DNA from: an uncultured Lachnospiraceae bacterium
Lineage (GTDB): Bacteria > Bacillota > Clostridia > Lachnospirales > Lachnospiraceae
Assembly (NCBI GenBank): GCA_934320895.1
Contig: CAKRFY010000013.1
Coordinates: 3,932-67,931, forward strand
Direction of reading: 5' to 3'
Length of the DNA: 64,000 bases
Program-made: the position numbers and the translations under genes
The notes under the pieces: model-generated
Databases searched by the model: none
What the model saw: the letters and a program-made list of their open reading frames with translations, nothing else
What the model was told of the DNA's origin: nothing
Shown: in pieces, positions 1 to 9,117 of the stretch
How the letters are laid out: each line of letters begins with the position of its first letter
Numbering within the stretch: the stretch's first letter is position 1

Positions 1-144
1 GATATCAAAGCAAATATTGATGAGATTTCAAAGAGTGTTGAAGATAACTCAGCTGCATCCGAGGAAACTTCAGCGACATCTGAAGAGCTTGCTGCACAGG
101 CTGCAACATTAGAGGGACTTATCAAGCATTTTGAATTTGATTAG
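1..144 (+). CDS. Methyl-accepting chemotaxis protein, C-terminal end (partial)
   Basis: The window opens inside this gene; 47 residues and the stop are visible. The tail reads as the last part of a receptor signalling coiled coil, with the pattern SAASEETSATSEELAAQA and then EGLIKHFEFD, which is typical of methyl-accepting receptors whose end packs and is methylated. The Glu-rich heptads are what CheR and CheB modify. Sensor domain and membrane segments lie outside the window, so the ligand is unknown. It implies a chemotactic, motile cell. Confidence 0.85.
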   Translation, partial: DIKANIDEISKSVEDNSAASEETSATSEELAAQAATLEGLIKHFEFD

Positions 145-191
145 ACCATAGATTCTACAAAATAATAAACAAATTTAAAAAGCAAGCACAG

Positions 192-231
192 AATAAGAGG
201 GATAAACACTAATCTATCCCTCTTATTTATA
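192..231. terminator. Rho-independent terminator between receptor gene and metal ATPase
   Basis: A perfect 13-bp stem (192-204 paired with 215-227) with a 10-base loop sits 47 bases after the receptor stop. A/T-rich flanks on both sides let it end transcription of the receptor and possibly also of the convergent ATPase gene. Confidence 0.85.
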
Positions 232-314
232 TTAAATATATTCTTTTAATTATCAAAACTATATTATAAAATAACACCATGGCCAGACAATATCCTCACA
301 CTCTACTATAACAC

Positions 315-2819
315 TCACTCTTTCTTCTCAAACAGTATCCTGACTGAATTAAGCACACAAAGCATTGCAACTCCTGAATCTGCAAATACCGCCATCCACA
401 TTGATGCAATACCAACAAAGCCAAGAATCATTACAAGCGCTTTAATTATAAGTGCCCCTACCACATTCTGCATTGCAACTGCTTTCGTCTTTCTTGCAAT
501 CTTTATACTTTCAGGTATCGCTGAAAGCCTTGAATTCATAAATACAACATCTGCTGCCTCTATAGCTGCATCTGCTCCACTTCCCATTGCCGCACCAACA
601 TCTGCTCCTGCAAGAACTGGTGCATCATTTATTCCATCTCCGACAAACATAACCGCTCCTTTTTCCTCACGGATCTTTGAAAGATTGTTAAGTTTATCCT
701 GTGGAAGCTGCTTTGCATAGCAACTGTCTATTCCTGCTTCTTTTGCTACCATTTCAGCATTCTTTCTGGCATCACCCGTAAGCATTGCTGTCCAGAGTCC
801 ATATCTCTTTATATCGCTTATTGCTTGTTTTGAATCAGATTTTATTTTATCGTTTATTATAATATACCCAATATATTTTCCATTAAGCGCAAGCAATACC
901 TCTGTTCCATAAATTTCCTTGGCTTTCTGTGGTACATCAATACCTTTCATTGCAAGAAGTTCCATATTTCCACACAGAAGGTTTCCGTCTTCCAATGCGA
1001 CTTCCATTCCCTTTCCTGGTATTTCTTTTATATCTATTACTTTAGGTATCTCAAGCCTTCTGCTATTCACTTCCTCTATAATACTTGTAGCAATCGGATG
1101 TGTTGAACGACTCTCTGCCGCTCCCGCAAATGCAAGGACTCTCTCTTCTGTATATCCGCCCTCACTTACTATCTGTGCTACCTTAAAATTTCCTTCAGTT
1201 ACTGTTCCTGTCTTATCCATAACAACTGCTTTTACCGCTGCAAGTGACTCAAGTGAAACTCCGCCTTTGAATAAAATTCCCTTTTTGGAACCTGCACCTA
1301 TTCCTGCGAAGAAGGCAAGTGGAACACTAAGGACAAGTGCGCATGGACAGCTTATTACAAGAAAAGTAAGCGCTGTATATACCCAATAACTCCAGTTTCC
1401 TGTTATAAGTGATGGAATAATTGCTGTAGCCGCTGCAGCAAATACAACTATAGGTGTATAGATCCTTGCAAATTTACTGATAAATCTGTCAATCTTAGGT
1501 TTGGATGCCGCCGCATTTTCAACCGCTTCAAGTATACGGCTTACCATTGACTCTTCCAAAAGTTTCTCAACTTTAACATATATAACACCTGACATATTTA
1601 CACATCCAGAAACAACTTCACTTCCCTCTTTTACTCCTACCGGAACAGGCTCACCCGTTACTGCTGATGTATCAATACGACTATCTCCCTTAATGATAAC
1701 GCCATCAAGTGGAATCCTGTCGCCTGGTCTTACCTCAATAACATCTCCAACCTCTATCTCTTCAGGATTAAGTTCTATTACATTGTCTCCATCTACATAT
1801 CTTACAACCTCTGGACGCATATCAACTGCTTCCATAATCTGTTTGCGGCTTTTTCCAACAGCAATATCCTCAAAAAGCTCACCTATTTCATAAAACAGCA
1901 TAACTCCTACTGCTTCAGGATACTCACCAATAGCAAATGCACCAATAGTTGCAATACTCATAAGAAAATTTTCATCAAAAAGTTTACCTCTGAAAAGATT
2001 TTTAACAGCTTTTAAGACAACCTCTCCACCTAGAATAAGATATGATACAACAAAAAGTGCTATCGAAACAGCAGGCATAGTTTTAAGATATTTTTCACAA
2101 ACAACACCGCCAACAAAAATAATTGCGCCTATCAAAATCTTTATAATTTCTTTTTTCGTATCATCATCTTCACTTTTGTCTGTATTAACTGACTTCTCAT
2201 CTTCACTGTCGTATTCTCTAATAACTGTTCCAGGCTCCATCTTGTCTGCTATCTCCCTGAGTTTTGGAAGAACTTCATCAGGATTTTTTGCCTCTACCAA
2301 AAGCTGACTTGTTGCAAATATCAATGTAACTTCCACTCCAGGAAGTTCATTCATTCTTTTTTCAACTTTTGCCGCACAATTTGCACAATCAATGCCTTCT
2401 ATATGATACTTTTTCTTTGCCATATCATCGTGATGATGTTCATGCTCTCCACAACAACAGTCATCGTGATAGTGTTCATGTCCATCGTGCTCTCCACAGC
2501 AGCAATCGTCGTGATGGTGTTCATGTTCATCATGCTCTCCACAACAGCAATCGTCATCATCATGGTGATGATGAGGTTTCTTCTTTCCACTATACTTTCC
2601 TGCTTTTGAAATTTCCTCTATCACCGTTCCCGGTTCCATCTTATCAGCAATTTTCCTAAGCTTTGGCAATATCTCATCAGGATTTTCCGCCTCTACTAAA
2701 AGCTGACTTGTTGCAAATGTTAATATAACACTTACATCTGGAAGCTCATTCATTTTCTTTTCAACTTTGGCTGCACAATTTGCACAATCGATACCTTCTA
2801 TATGATACTTTTTCTTCAC
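315..2819 (-). CDS. Heavy-metal P1B-type ATPase (Zn/Cd/Pb efflux family) with duplicated HMA domain and Cys/His-rich insert
   Basis: ATP-driven export of soft divalent metals across the membrane. Seen: two HMA metal-binding domains with the GIDCANC motif (CxxC at about residues 12-15 and 145-148), separated by a Cys/His/Asp-rich stretch (about 83-132); then the transmembrane core with TGE (about 388), the CPC metal site (491-493), the phosphorylation motif DKTGT (Asp about 535), a SxHP motif and GDGINDAP. CPC with this core fits the CadA/ZntA group; copper is less likely. A GTG at 2834 is also open, but the GTG at 2819 has a GAGG-type ribosome site at proper distance, so I use it. The two HMA copies are nearly identical in DNA, a recent internal duplication. 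An SmtB-like operator lies just upstream and an arsR gene follows upstream on the same strand. Confidence 0.93.
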   Translation of the reverse strand: MKKKYHIEGIDCANCAAKVEKKMNELPDVSVILTFATSQLLVEAENPDEILPKLRKIADKMEPGTVIEEISKAGKYSGKKKPHHHHDDDDCCCGEHDEHEHHHDDCCCGEHDGHEHYHDDCCCGEHEHHHDDMAKKKYHIEGIDCANCAAKVEKRMNELPGVEVTLIFATSQLLVEAKNPDEVLPKLREIADKMEPGTVIREYDSEDEKSVNTDKSEDDDTKKEIIKILIGAIIFVGGVVCEKYLKTMPAVSIALFVVSYLILGGEVVLKAVKNLFRGKLFDENFLMSIATIGAFAIGEYPEAVGVMLFYEIGELFEDIAVGKSRKQIMEAVDMRPEVVRYVDGDNVIELNPEEIEVGDVIEVRPGDRIPLDGVIIKGDSRIDTSAVTGEPVPVGVKEGSEVVSGCVNMSGVIYVKVEKLLEESMVSRILEAVENAAASKPKIDRFISKFARIYTPIVVFAAAATAIIPSLITGNWSYWVYTALTFLVISCPCALVLSVPLAFFAGIGAGSKKGILFKGGVSLESLAAVKAVVMDKTGTVTEGNFKVAQIVSEGGYTEERVLAFAGAAESRSTHPIATSIIEEVNSRRLEIPKVIDIKEIPGKGMEVALEDGNLLCGNMELLAMKGIDVPQKAKEIYGTEVLLALNGKYIGYIIINDKIKSDSKQAISDIKRYGLWTAMLTGDARKNAEMVAKEAGIDSCYAKQLPQDKLNNLSKIREEKGAVMFVGDGINDAPVLAGADVGAAMGSGADAAIEAADVVFMNSRLSAIPESIKIARKTKAVAMQNVVGALIIKALVMILGFVGIASMWMAVFADSGVAMLCVLNSVRILFEKKE
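2424..2573 (-). repeat. In-gene tandem repeats encoding Cys/His-rich metal-binding insert
   Basis: About three units of a 45-54 bp repeat encode blocks of the form DDCCCGEHxxHEHxHDD between the two HMA domains. The amino acids are almost all Cys, His, Asp or Glu, an obvious metal-chelating strip. The repeat structure suggests copy number can change by slippage. Confidence 0.9.
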
Positions 2820-2892
2820 AATATATCGCCTCACTTCTTAATATTATTCATTTTTAATTCTAAAAAATATAATATCTCCACCATAAATCAAT

Positions 2893-2917
2893 GTTCATAT
2901 GAACAATCATTCATATG
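2893..2917 (-). promoter_or_regulatory. ArsR/SmtB-type operator for the metal ATPase
   Basis: Two perfect 7-bp half-sites, ATATGAA at 2897-2903 and TTCATAT at 2910-2916, separated by 6 bp, give the TGAA-N6-TTCA core known for SmtB/CzrA-family repressors. A second 12-bp palindrome (2893-2904) overlaps it. The site lies about 75 bp upstream of the ATPase start, where binding would block its promoter. The adjacent arsR-family gene is the natural ligand. Confidence 0.75.
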
Positions 2918-2982
2918 TTGTGTTTAATATATCATATGCGGCAATAAAAAGCAAGCAAAAAATCCTGCTATTTTCTATCACA

Positions 2983-3032
2983 TAAAAAATGTTGCCAGTC
3001 ATACTACAACAATAGTATAACTGGCAACATTT
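2983..3032 (-). terminator. Terminator of the arsR-family gene
   Basis: A long stem (2988-2999 with 3020-3032, plus an inner 6-bp helix) is followed on the minus strand by a run of T. It separates the regulator transcript from the ATPase gene, so the ATPase needs its own promoter. Confidence 0.85.
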
Positions 3033-3111
3033 ATCGACCATTAAAAATACATTGCAAAACCATAAGTATAATGCGACATAGTAATATCTTTTAATATCAT
3101 TTTCAATATCT

Positions 3112-3459
3112 TCACTCTTCTACATGCTCAATTCCCTGTCTAAGTATCGTAAAAACATGTTCATCTGCAAGTGTATAAAGCACTGTTTTTCCCTCTTTTC
3201 TAAACTTAACAAGTCTGTTCTGTTTTAATATGCGAAGCTGATGTGATATTGCACTCTGTGTCATATTAAGAATAGATGCGATATCATATACACACATCTC
3301 ATTTTCAAACAAAACATATAAAATCTTTATTCTTGTAGAATCCCCAAAAACCTTAAACAGATCCGCAAGATCATACAATTCACTCTCCTCTGGCATTTTA
3401 TTGTCAATATCTTCAGCCGTCTCCTCATCAATCGTCATATATGTTGTCTTTTCATCCAT
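3112..3459 (-). CDS. ArsR/SmtB-family metal-sensing transcriptional repressor
   Basis: Winged-helix repressor that releases DNA when metal binds. Seen: the EMCVYDIA segment and recognition helix MTQSAISHQLRILKQNRLV, and a complete alpha-5 metal site at the very C-terminus: D99-x-H101, then ten residues, H112-x2-E115. This D/H/H/E set matches the zinc site of SmtB and differs from CzrA only in the last ligand, so zinc or cobalt sensing is expected. The frame opens earlier (ATG at 3498), but only the ATG at 3459 has a GGAG site at good distance, giving 115 residues. There is no Cys-rich cadmium site at the N-terminus. It likely controls the neighbouring ATPase through the operator near 2900. 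Confidence 0.88.
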   Translation of the reverse strand: MDEKTTYMTIDEETAEDIDNKMPEESELYDLADLFKVFGDSTRIKILYVLFENEMCVYDIASILNMTQSAISHQLRILKQNRLVKFRKEGKTVLYTLADEHVFTILRQGIEHVEE

Positions 3460-3519
3460 ATTAGTCTCCATTCCTACGCAGTCTTCTGCATACTGCAAAT
3501 TTTTCGTGTGAAATACAGC

Positions 3520-4476
3520 CTAAAAACTTTCCAACCTTTTCAATGCAGCCTGTGGTATTTCTCCAGAACTTCTTATGTCAAGTATACTCTCCGTCTCAGT
3601 AAGCGCATTCTGATACCACATTGCCGCCTCTGAAATATTTTTAACGCTTTCATAGTAAGCACCAAGCTCACAGCATATCTCAGCACATGATGAAGTTGCA
3701 GCATCCTTAAGCGCACATTCCATAAATGAAACTGTATCACCCTTTAATCTATAACATCTTGCCAAAACGCAAAAAGCCTCCTTTACTTCATCAATGCTTC
3801 TGCCATCTTCCTCAAGCGTTCTCTTGAAGAATTCTTCTGATTTAAGAAAATCCTCATCATCCCCTGAACGAAAAAGTTCCATAGCATACATATGATGGAG
3901 TTTCTTCGACAATCTTTTTCCACCCGACACAATTCTTTCAAAAGCTTTAAAGTCTCTGGATGCATGATCTGTAAGTGGTCTATGTTCAATTACGATATCA
4001 CTGTCATATACTACCGGATCTATTCTCAATGTCTCATGTATCTGGTCTATCCAGGTAAATGTCCTCAGCCTTTTATACAATTTCGGTCTGTATTCTTCTT
4101 CAAAATTATAAACAGTACTAAGTTCTACAGGTGTATGATAAAGCATCTGTACAATCTCTATCTCAGGAAGCATTATTTTTTTTAACTGAAACAGCTTTTC
4201 CCTATTCTCATGATCCAGATACTCATCGGCATCTGCTGTGTAAATATAATCTCCAACAGCCATGGAAGAAGCAAAATTTCTCGCATCTGCAAAATCATCA
4301 CACCATTGATAGTCAAATACTTTGTCGGTATATTTCTTTGCTATCTCTTTTGTCTTATCCGTGGAACCTGTATCGACAATGATTATCTCATCCATAATGT
4401 CACATAAGCTGTCAAGACATCTAGCTAGCACCGCCTCTTCGTTTTTTACAATCATACATAAACTGAACGTTACCAT
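3520..4476 (-). CDS. Family 2 glycosyltransferase with helical C-terminal region
   Basis: Transfers a sugar from a nucleotide-sugar donor; acceptor unknown. The N-terminal 100 residues form a GT-A fold: SLCMIVKNEE start, VDTGSTDKT donor-binding segment, and the acidic metal motif DADEYLD. The rest (about residues 190-318) is helical and resembles tetratricopeptide-type repeats, as in the SunS-like/YwlE-neighbour group of GT2 enzymes. ATG at 4488 is in frame, but the ATG four codons later has GAGGA before it and is preferred. It starts 15 bases after the stop of the penicillin-binding protein gene, so the two are probably cotranscribed. No membrane segment, so it acts in the cytoplasm. Confidence 0.85.
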   Translation of the reverse strand: MVTFSLCMIVKNEEAVLARCLDSLCDIMDEIIIVDTGSTDKTKEIAKKYTDKVFDYQWCDDFADARNFASSMAVGDYIYTADADEYLDHENREKLFQLKKIMLPEIEIVQMLYHTPVELSTVYNFEEEYRPKLYKRLRTFTWIDQIHETLRIDPVVYDSDIVIEHRPLTDHASRDFKAFERIVSGGKRLSKKLHHMYAMELFRSGDDEDFLKSEEFFKRTLEEDGRSIDEVKEAFCVLARCYRLKGDTVSFMECALKDAATSSCAEICCELGAYYESVKNISEAAMWYQNALTETESILDIRSSGEIPQAALKRLESF

Positions 4477-4490
4477 TTTATTCCTCATTT

Positions 4491-7001
4491 CTACTCTGCT
4501 GTATCGTCCTCACCTACATCATCAGGATTTGAATTATCATCACCACCTACATCATCAGGAGTCGAATCATCTCCGTCATCGCCCGTATCTGTGTTGTCAA
4601 CGTTATTATCTTCCGGTTTTTTTGTAGGTGTCTCATCTGTTCCCTGACTCGTGTCATCCTTGCTGTCAGTATCAGGAGCCTCCGTTGGCTCAGCTTCATC
4701 CTGAGCATCCGGATCCATAGTAGGTGTTGTAGTTATCGTTGTATTTCCGTCAGAATCATAATCATTATAGCTCTGACTTGATGAACTTGTACTCTTTTGT
4801 CCTTCATATGGTTTAAATTCTTTATTTTCCAATACCTGATGTATGTCTGACATAAACTCACGCCATATTCTCAACGGATAAGTGTTTCCATATAAATCAT
4901 ATAATGTCTTAGGATTATCATAACCTACCCACACTGTTGTTGTGTAATAAGGTGTATATCCACAGAACCATCCATCTTTTTTATCACTTGTTGTTCCTGT
5001 CTTTCCAGCACATGACATATTGTCAAGGGCATTTCCCCTTGCAGTACCGTTTATAAGTACTCCCTGCAAAATACTTGTCATCATTCTTGCTGCATTTTGT
5101 TTATAGACATGTTTCTCTTTACGATTCTTTTTATTATTCACAATAGTCTTACCATCTGAATCTGTAATTTTGCTTATACAAGTAGGCTCTCTAAACACCC
5201 CATCATTTTCAATAGCAGCAAATGCAGATGCCATCTCAACTGTTGTAACACCATTTGTAAGTCCTCCAAGTGACGCAGCAGGATAATAATCAGTATCTAC
5301 TATTTTTGCAAAACCCATCTTGATAGGATATGACAGCCCCACCTCAGGTGTAAGCTCCTGAAAAAGTTTCCATGCAATTACATTCTTTGATTTTTCAACA
5401 GCATATCTAAGCGATATTTTTCCAGCATAACTTCCATCTGCGTTGTGCGGACCACCATTAAAATATGAATCATCAACTATACTGTCAGGAGTATATCCTC
5501 TTTCAAGCTGTGGTGTATACACTGCGATCGGTTTGAAACAGCTTCCCGGCTGCCTGTAACTTTGATAAGCTCTGTTTAATGTATAACCCGTAATAGACTT
5601 CTGTTTTCTTCCACCAACGATAGCAACAACAAGTCCATTTGAATTGTCAATGCATGTTGCTGCACCCTGAAGTTTGTAAATCTTGTCTTTTTCTGTCTTA
5701 TCCTTAAAACCGGCAAGCTGGTCATCTACCGCTTTCTGCAGTTTTTTCTGTTTCTTTTTATTTAAAGAAGTATAAATACGATATCCACCTGTATACAATG
5801 AATTGTGACAGTCATTATATAGCTCATCATATTCCTTATCGTATTGGTCTTCCTCTTTGGTACTGTCAAATTTATATTTGAATTTAAAACCTCTAGCCTG
5901 CATAAGTGCCTTTGTAGCACAGCTTATAGCGTATGTTGTCATATAATTTTGAGTTTTTAGTGCCTGTGCAGGATTTAAAATTATCTTTTCATAATTAGCA
6001 TCGCTATATTCGGCAGCCGTAATGCTGTCTGCATCAAGCATCTGCTTTAAAATACGACTTTTTCTCTGTAATGTATTTTTATAGTTTTCCAGAGGATTGT
6101 ACTTACTTGGACTATTTGGTATTGAACAAAGAAATGCCGCCTCAGCTAGATCAAGATCTTTTGCAGGTTTATTGAAGTATCCTCTGCTCGCAGCCTCAAT
6201 TCCATAATATCCATTTGCAAAATAAATATTATTTATATAGAACTCAAGTATCTGATCCTTCGTATATTTCTTTTCAAGATCCAATGCAATAAATATCTCT
6301 CTTACTTTTCTTTCATAGGTCTGTGCATTTGAAAGAAAAACATTCTTCGCAAGCTGCTGGGTAATCGTACTTCCACCTCGCGATATATCCTCATGTTTTA
6401 TCTTACTTTTCACAAGCATAACAGCAGCCTTTGCAGTTGATAAAAGATTTACACCTTCATGATTATAAAAATCCCTATCCTCTGTCACGATCATTGCATC
6501 TTTAACCGACTGCGGAATCTCATCAAAGGTCAGATAATAAGAATCTTTGTCGCCTTTTAATTTGGCTATCATCGACTTGTTCGAGGCGTATATAATACTT
6601 GTTTCTGATGCTCTAAATGTATCAGATGTAGAATTTTCTACAACATCTGCTGCCTCCATCCTCCATTTTAAAAGTTCATCACCAAATTTAAAATAAAAGA
6701 CCACAAGTCCAGCCAATACAGCTAGAAGACAAACTAACATAAAAATTTTAAAACCAAACCAAAACTTTTTATGCTTCTTCTGTTTTCTAAACTTTTTCTC
6801 TTGTTTTTTTGCCTGTTTTGGTGTAAGTGTGCTACCACCGTTTCCTGCCTGTGCAGTTCTTGTACTTTGTGCAGACCTGCTGTTTCTGTTCCTTGCAGCA
6901 CTTCCCGATGCTGCAACATTTCTTCCCTGTCTTTCTCTAACAATAATATCATCCGGATTAAACACTCTTGTGTCGTTCCTTCTTATATCTCTATTTGCCA
7001 T
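4491..7001 (-). CDS. Class A penicillin-binding protein (PBP1A-type transglycosylase/transpeptidase)
   Basis: Builds peptidoglycan: polymerises lipid II and crosslinks stem peptides outside the membrane. Order of parts: basic Gln/Arg/Lys-rich cytoplasmic tail (1-80), one membrane helix (about 82-106), GT51 domain with EDRDF (catalytic Glu about 174) and RGGSTITQQLAKN (208-220), then transpeptidase domain with SCFK (Ser487, Lys490), SKN (538-540) and KTGT (667-670). All catalytic motifs are intact. From about residue 745 the tail is Asp/Glu/Thr/Pro-rich and low-complexity, probably a disordered extracellular extension. The ATG at 7001 follows GGGAGG. The glycosyltransferase gene follows closely. 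Confidence 0.95.
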   Translation of the reverse strand: MANRDIRRNDTRVFNPDDIIVRERQGRNVAASGSAARNRNSRSAQSTRTAQAGNGGSTLTPKQAKKQEKKFRKQKKHKKFWFGFKIFMLVCLLAVLAGLVVFYFKFGDELLKWRMEAADVVENSTSDTFRASETSIIYASNKSMIAKLKGDKDSYYLTFDEIPQSVKDAMIVTEDRDFYNHEGVNLLSTAKAAVMLVKSKIKHEDISRGGSTITQQLAKNVFLSNAQTYERKVREIFIALDLEKKYTKDQILEFYINNIYFANGYYGIEAASRGYFNKPAKDLDLAEAAFLCSIPNSPSKYNPLENYKNTLQRKSRILKQMLDADSITAAEYSDANYEKIILNPAQALKTQNYMTTYAISCATKALMQARGFKFKYKFDSTKEEDQYDKEYDELYNDCHNSLYTGGYRIYTSLNKKKQKKLQKAVDDQLAGFKDKTEKDKIYKLQGAATCIDNSNGLVVAIVGGRKQKSITGYTLNRAYQSYRQPGSCFKPIAVYTPQLERGYTPDSIVDDSYFNGGPHNADGSYAGKISLRYAVEKSKNVIAWKLFQELTPEVGLSYPIKMGFAKIVDTDYYPAASLGGLTNGVTTVEMASAFAAIENDGVFREPTCISKITDSDGKTIVNNKKNRKEKHVYKQNAARMMTSILQGVLINGTARGNALDNMSCAGKTGTTSDKKDGWFCGYTPYYTTTVWVGYDNPKTLYDLYGNTYPLRIWREFMSDIHQVLENKEFKPYEGQKSTSSSSQSYNDYDSDGNTTITTTPTMDPDAQDEAEPTEAPDTDSKDDTSQGTDETPTKKPEDNNVDNTDTGDDGDDSTPDDVGGDDNSNPDDVGEDDTAE

Positions 7002-7124
7002 ATATTACCTCCCAATTAAAGCTATGATAACATATTTGCACCAATAATGCACCTTTTCACCATTATCTTAAGAAAAACTTTAGTTACTGGCGTAGTGTAT
7101 CGATGATTTTCAGCCAAATAACTT

Positions 7125-7153
7125 GTATAAATTTTCTTTTCATGGCAACACTC
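7125..7153 (+). promoter_or_regulatory. Candidate sigma-F promoter of spoIIR
   Basis: GTATA at 7125-7129 and GGCAACACTC at 7144-7153, 14 bp apart, fit the forespore sigma-F pattern (GYWTA, about 15 bp, GGNRANANT) except for one spacer base and the last position. It would start transcription about 30 bp before the spoIIR start. In Bacillus spoIIR is known to be a sigma-F gene, which supports the reading. Confidence 0.5.
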
Positions 7154-7191
7154 CATTTAGGACATGTCAAATAAATAAAATGGAGAGTAAC

Positions 7192-8001
7192 ATGAACAAA
7201 GCCAAATTATCTAAAGTCATATTTATTATCGCCATATATTCTGTGGCATTTACACTTTTATATACAAGTATTAAAAGTTACAACACATATTTAAACACAT
7301 ATAAAAAACACAGGCCAGCTTTCAATAGTGATATCTTATCAACAAAAAGCATAAAAAAAGCAAGTTATATCAACATTGATGGACTGACACCTGCATTTTT
7401 CAACAATGAAACGCTCCGAAAAAATCCATATAAAACCATCCTAAAAAGCAATAGAAAAATTCAAAAAAAGATTGCTAAAAATGTACTAAGACTCCATGTT
7501 ATCGCAAATAGCAACAGCGATTCTGACCAAAAACTTAAAATAAAAGTCCGTGACAGTATCCTTTCTGATCTGCAAACTGGTCTTGCCAGCGCAGACACTT
7601 CAGCGCAGGCAAAACAATATGTGGCATCACAATTTCAAAATATTAAAAATACCGCCGATTTTACTATTCACCAAAATGGTTATTCCTATTCCACAAAAGT
7701 TTTTATACAAAACAGATATTTTCCAACAAAAACATATGGTGACCTTACATTTCCGTCAGGATATTATGACGCTTTATGCGTTGAAATAGGAAAAGCCGAT
7801 GGCCACAACTGGTGGTGTGTTCTCTTTCCAAGTCTCTGTTTTGAAGATGCTACAACAGCCACCGTACCAAAAAATTCAAAACAAAAGCTGAAAAATGCAC
7901 TGACAAAAGAAGAATACAATACCCTTAACAGACCAAAAAACGACAACAATAATTCTGCCGAAGTTCAAATCCACAGTGGCATATATGACCTGTTGCACTA
8001 A
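7192..8001 (+). CDS. spoIIR: Stage II sporulation protein R
   Basis: Secreted signal made in the forespore that triggers SpoIIGA to process pro-sigma-E in the mother cell. Seen: an N-terminal membrane/signal segment (about residues 8-25), then the family hallmark LRLHVIANSNSDSDQKLKIKVRD, followed by the conserved SpoIIR domain with YPTKTYGDLTFPSGxYDAL-like residues and NWWCVLFPSLCF. The frame opens upstream at 7123, but GGAGAG sits 5 bases before the ATG at 7192, giving 269 residues. It stands alone, divergent from the penicillin-binding protein operon, with a sigma-F-like promoter. It shows that the organism forms endospores. Confidence 0.92.
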   Translation: MNKAKLSKVIFIIAIYSVAFTLLYTSIKSYNTYLNTYKKHRPAFNSDILSTKSIKKASYINIDGLTPAFFNNETLRKNPYKTILKSNRKIQKKIAKNVLRLHVIANSNSDSDQKLKIKVRDSILSDLQTGLASADTSAQAKQYVASQFQNIKNTADFTIHQNGYSYSTKVFIQNRYFPTKTYGDLTFPSGYYDALCVEIGKADGHNWWCVLFPSLCFEDATTATVPKNSKQKLKNALTKEEYNTLNRPKNDNNNSAEVQIHSGIYDLLH

Positions 8002-8022
8002 ATAACTAAATAAAAAGAAATA

Positions 8023-8052
8023 TTGTATTTATATATATTCATGTGCTATACT
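8023..8052 (+). promoter_or_regulatory. Sigma-A type promoter of the DUF1934 gene
   Basis: TTGTAT (8023-8028), 18-bp spacer, TATACT (8047-8052). It lies 43 bp before the start of the DUF1934 gene, between it and the spoIIR stop. Confidence 0.6.
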
Positions 8053-8095
8053 ACTATACAACTTTAAAATTCAGATAAATGAAACGGAGATTTTT

Positions 8096-8530
8096 ATGAA
8101 TAATAATGTACTTGTTACCGTACATGGTCTACAACATGAAATAGATGACAAAGAGGGCATAAAAACAAAGCAGACTGGAAACTACCGCCTTGTTGCCGGA
8201 AAACATGTAATATCATACAAAGAGTATTTTAAAGACGAAGAAACCGGAAAGGATGCGACAGTTTCAAATCTTCTTAAAATCTCGGGAGATACAGTTACAC
8301 TGACAAAACGAGGTGCCACAAATACAGAAATGACATTTAAAGCAGGCAGGACACACACCGGATTTTATGAAACGCCTTTTGGCTCAATGCAGATGCGACT
8401 TGATACCACTCGTGTCGATATCAACGAAGAAAATGACAAAATAGAAATTTCTATTGACTATGGACTTGATATGAATTACAGTCATATTTCAGACTGCACT
8501 ATAAATATGATAATCGAATCCCTGGACTAA
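8096..8530 (+). CDS. DUF1934 (YwiB-like) beta-barrel protein
   Basis: A 144-residue protein of the DUF1934 family; molecular role not established. Recognisable family features are the start VLVTVHGLQ, the YKEYF segment, the central GAxNTEMTFKAGRTHTGFYETPFG region and the last strand with IDYGLDMNYSHISDC. The family folds as a small closed beta barrel resembling lipocalin-like proteins. No signal peptide or membrane helix. ACGGAG precedes the ATG. Single-gene unit with its own promoter and a strong terminator. Confidence 0.88.
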   Translation: MNNNVLVTVHGLQHEIDDKEGIKTKQTGNYRLVAGKHVISYKEYFKDEETGKDATVSNLLKISGDTVTLTKRGATNTEMTFKAGRTHTGFYETPFGSMQMRLDTTRVDINEENDKIEISIDYGLDMNYSHISDCTINMIIESLD

Positions 8531-8551
8531 ATTTAAAAATTATCCCAAAAT

Positions 8552-8608
8552 AAAAGGGGCTGTCGCATGAAGCACTATAGATTATGCTTAATGCGACAGC
8601 CCCTTTTT
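8552..8608. terminator. Bidirectional terminator
   Basis: A 17-bp stem (8552-8568 with 8591-8607), A-rich on one side and T-rich on the other, separates the convergent DUF1934 gene and the minus-strand membrane-protein gene. Confidence 0.93.
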
Positions 8609-8625
8609 ATGTTGTAAATACAAAT

Positions 8626-9117
8626 TTACTTTTCTTTTGAAAATTTGTTCTTGATCTTCTGAGAAAATTTAACCTTTTTTGGTTTTGCCTCAAGGTTTGT
8701 CCTAAGTCCCTGAACTTTTGTGATATAGATTCCGCTTACTGTTGCACGAACTGATTTTTTGACAGGTATAAGTTCAAAAATCTTTTCATCACAAATCAGT
8801 GTCATAATCTTTGGTCCAACTTTTGCCTTTACAACAGGCACCTTCTGACCTCTTAAATACTTAGGTGTCTGATCTATAACAAGCTGCGGAAGACCTGATT
8901 CTTTCAATTTCATGCGTTTCTTATCAACTACCAGCAGTGACACACTCTGCGCTGCTGCTTCTATCTCTTTCTGTGTGCTTTCCTGACGGGCCTGTAACTT
9001 CTTGCCATATATCCCAAGGGCAACAAGTGCAGCTATCAGCAAAACGATAATTACAATCATAACTACTACCCACACTTTTACGCCAAGTACAGGTACTAAA
9101 ACAAATTCATTGTTCAT
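8626..9117 (-). CDS. Single-pass membrane protein of unknown function
   Basis: I do not recognise a characterised family. The 163 residues show one strong N-terminal membrane helix (about 12-38, very Val/Ile-rich), a short coiled-coil-prone stretch (42-58), a beta-rich cytoplasmic domain with KxPVVKAKVGPKIMTLICDEKIFELIP, and a basic Lys-rich end. The topology suggests an N-out, C-in anchor with the domain in the cytoplasm. AGAGG lies 10 bases before the ATG. It follows plsC on the same strand with about 90 bases between. Confidence 0.75.
   Translation of the reverse strand: MNNEFVLVPVLGVKVWVVVMIVIIVLLIAALVALGIYGKKLQARQESTQKEIEAAAQSVSLLVVDKKRMKLKESGLPQLVIDQTPKYLRGQKVPVVKAKVGPKIMTLICDEKIFELIPVKKSVRATVSGIYITKVQGLRTNLEAKPKKVKFSQKIKNKFSKEK

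Noticed and set aside
2403-2659. Several plus- and minus-strand ORFs of 63-96 residues over the Cys/His repeats
   Set aside because: They are shadow frames of the ATPase's repeats, with His/Met/Asp-rich artefact composition and no ribosome sites.
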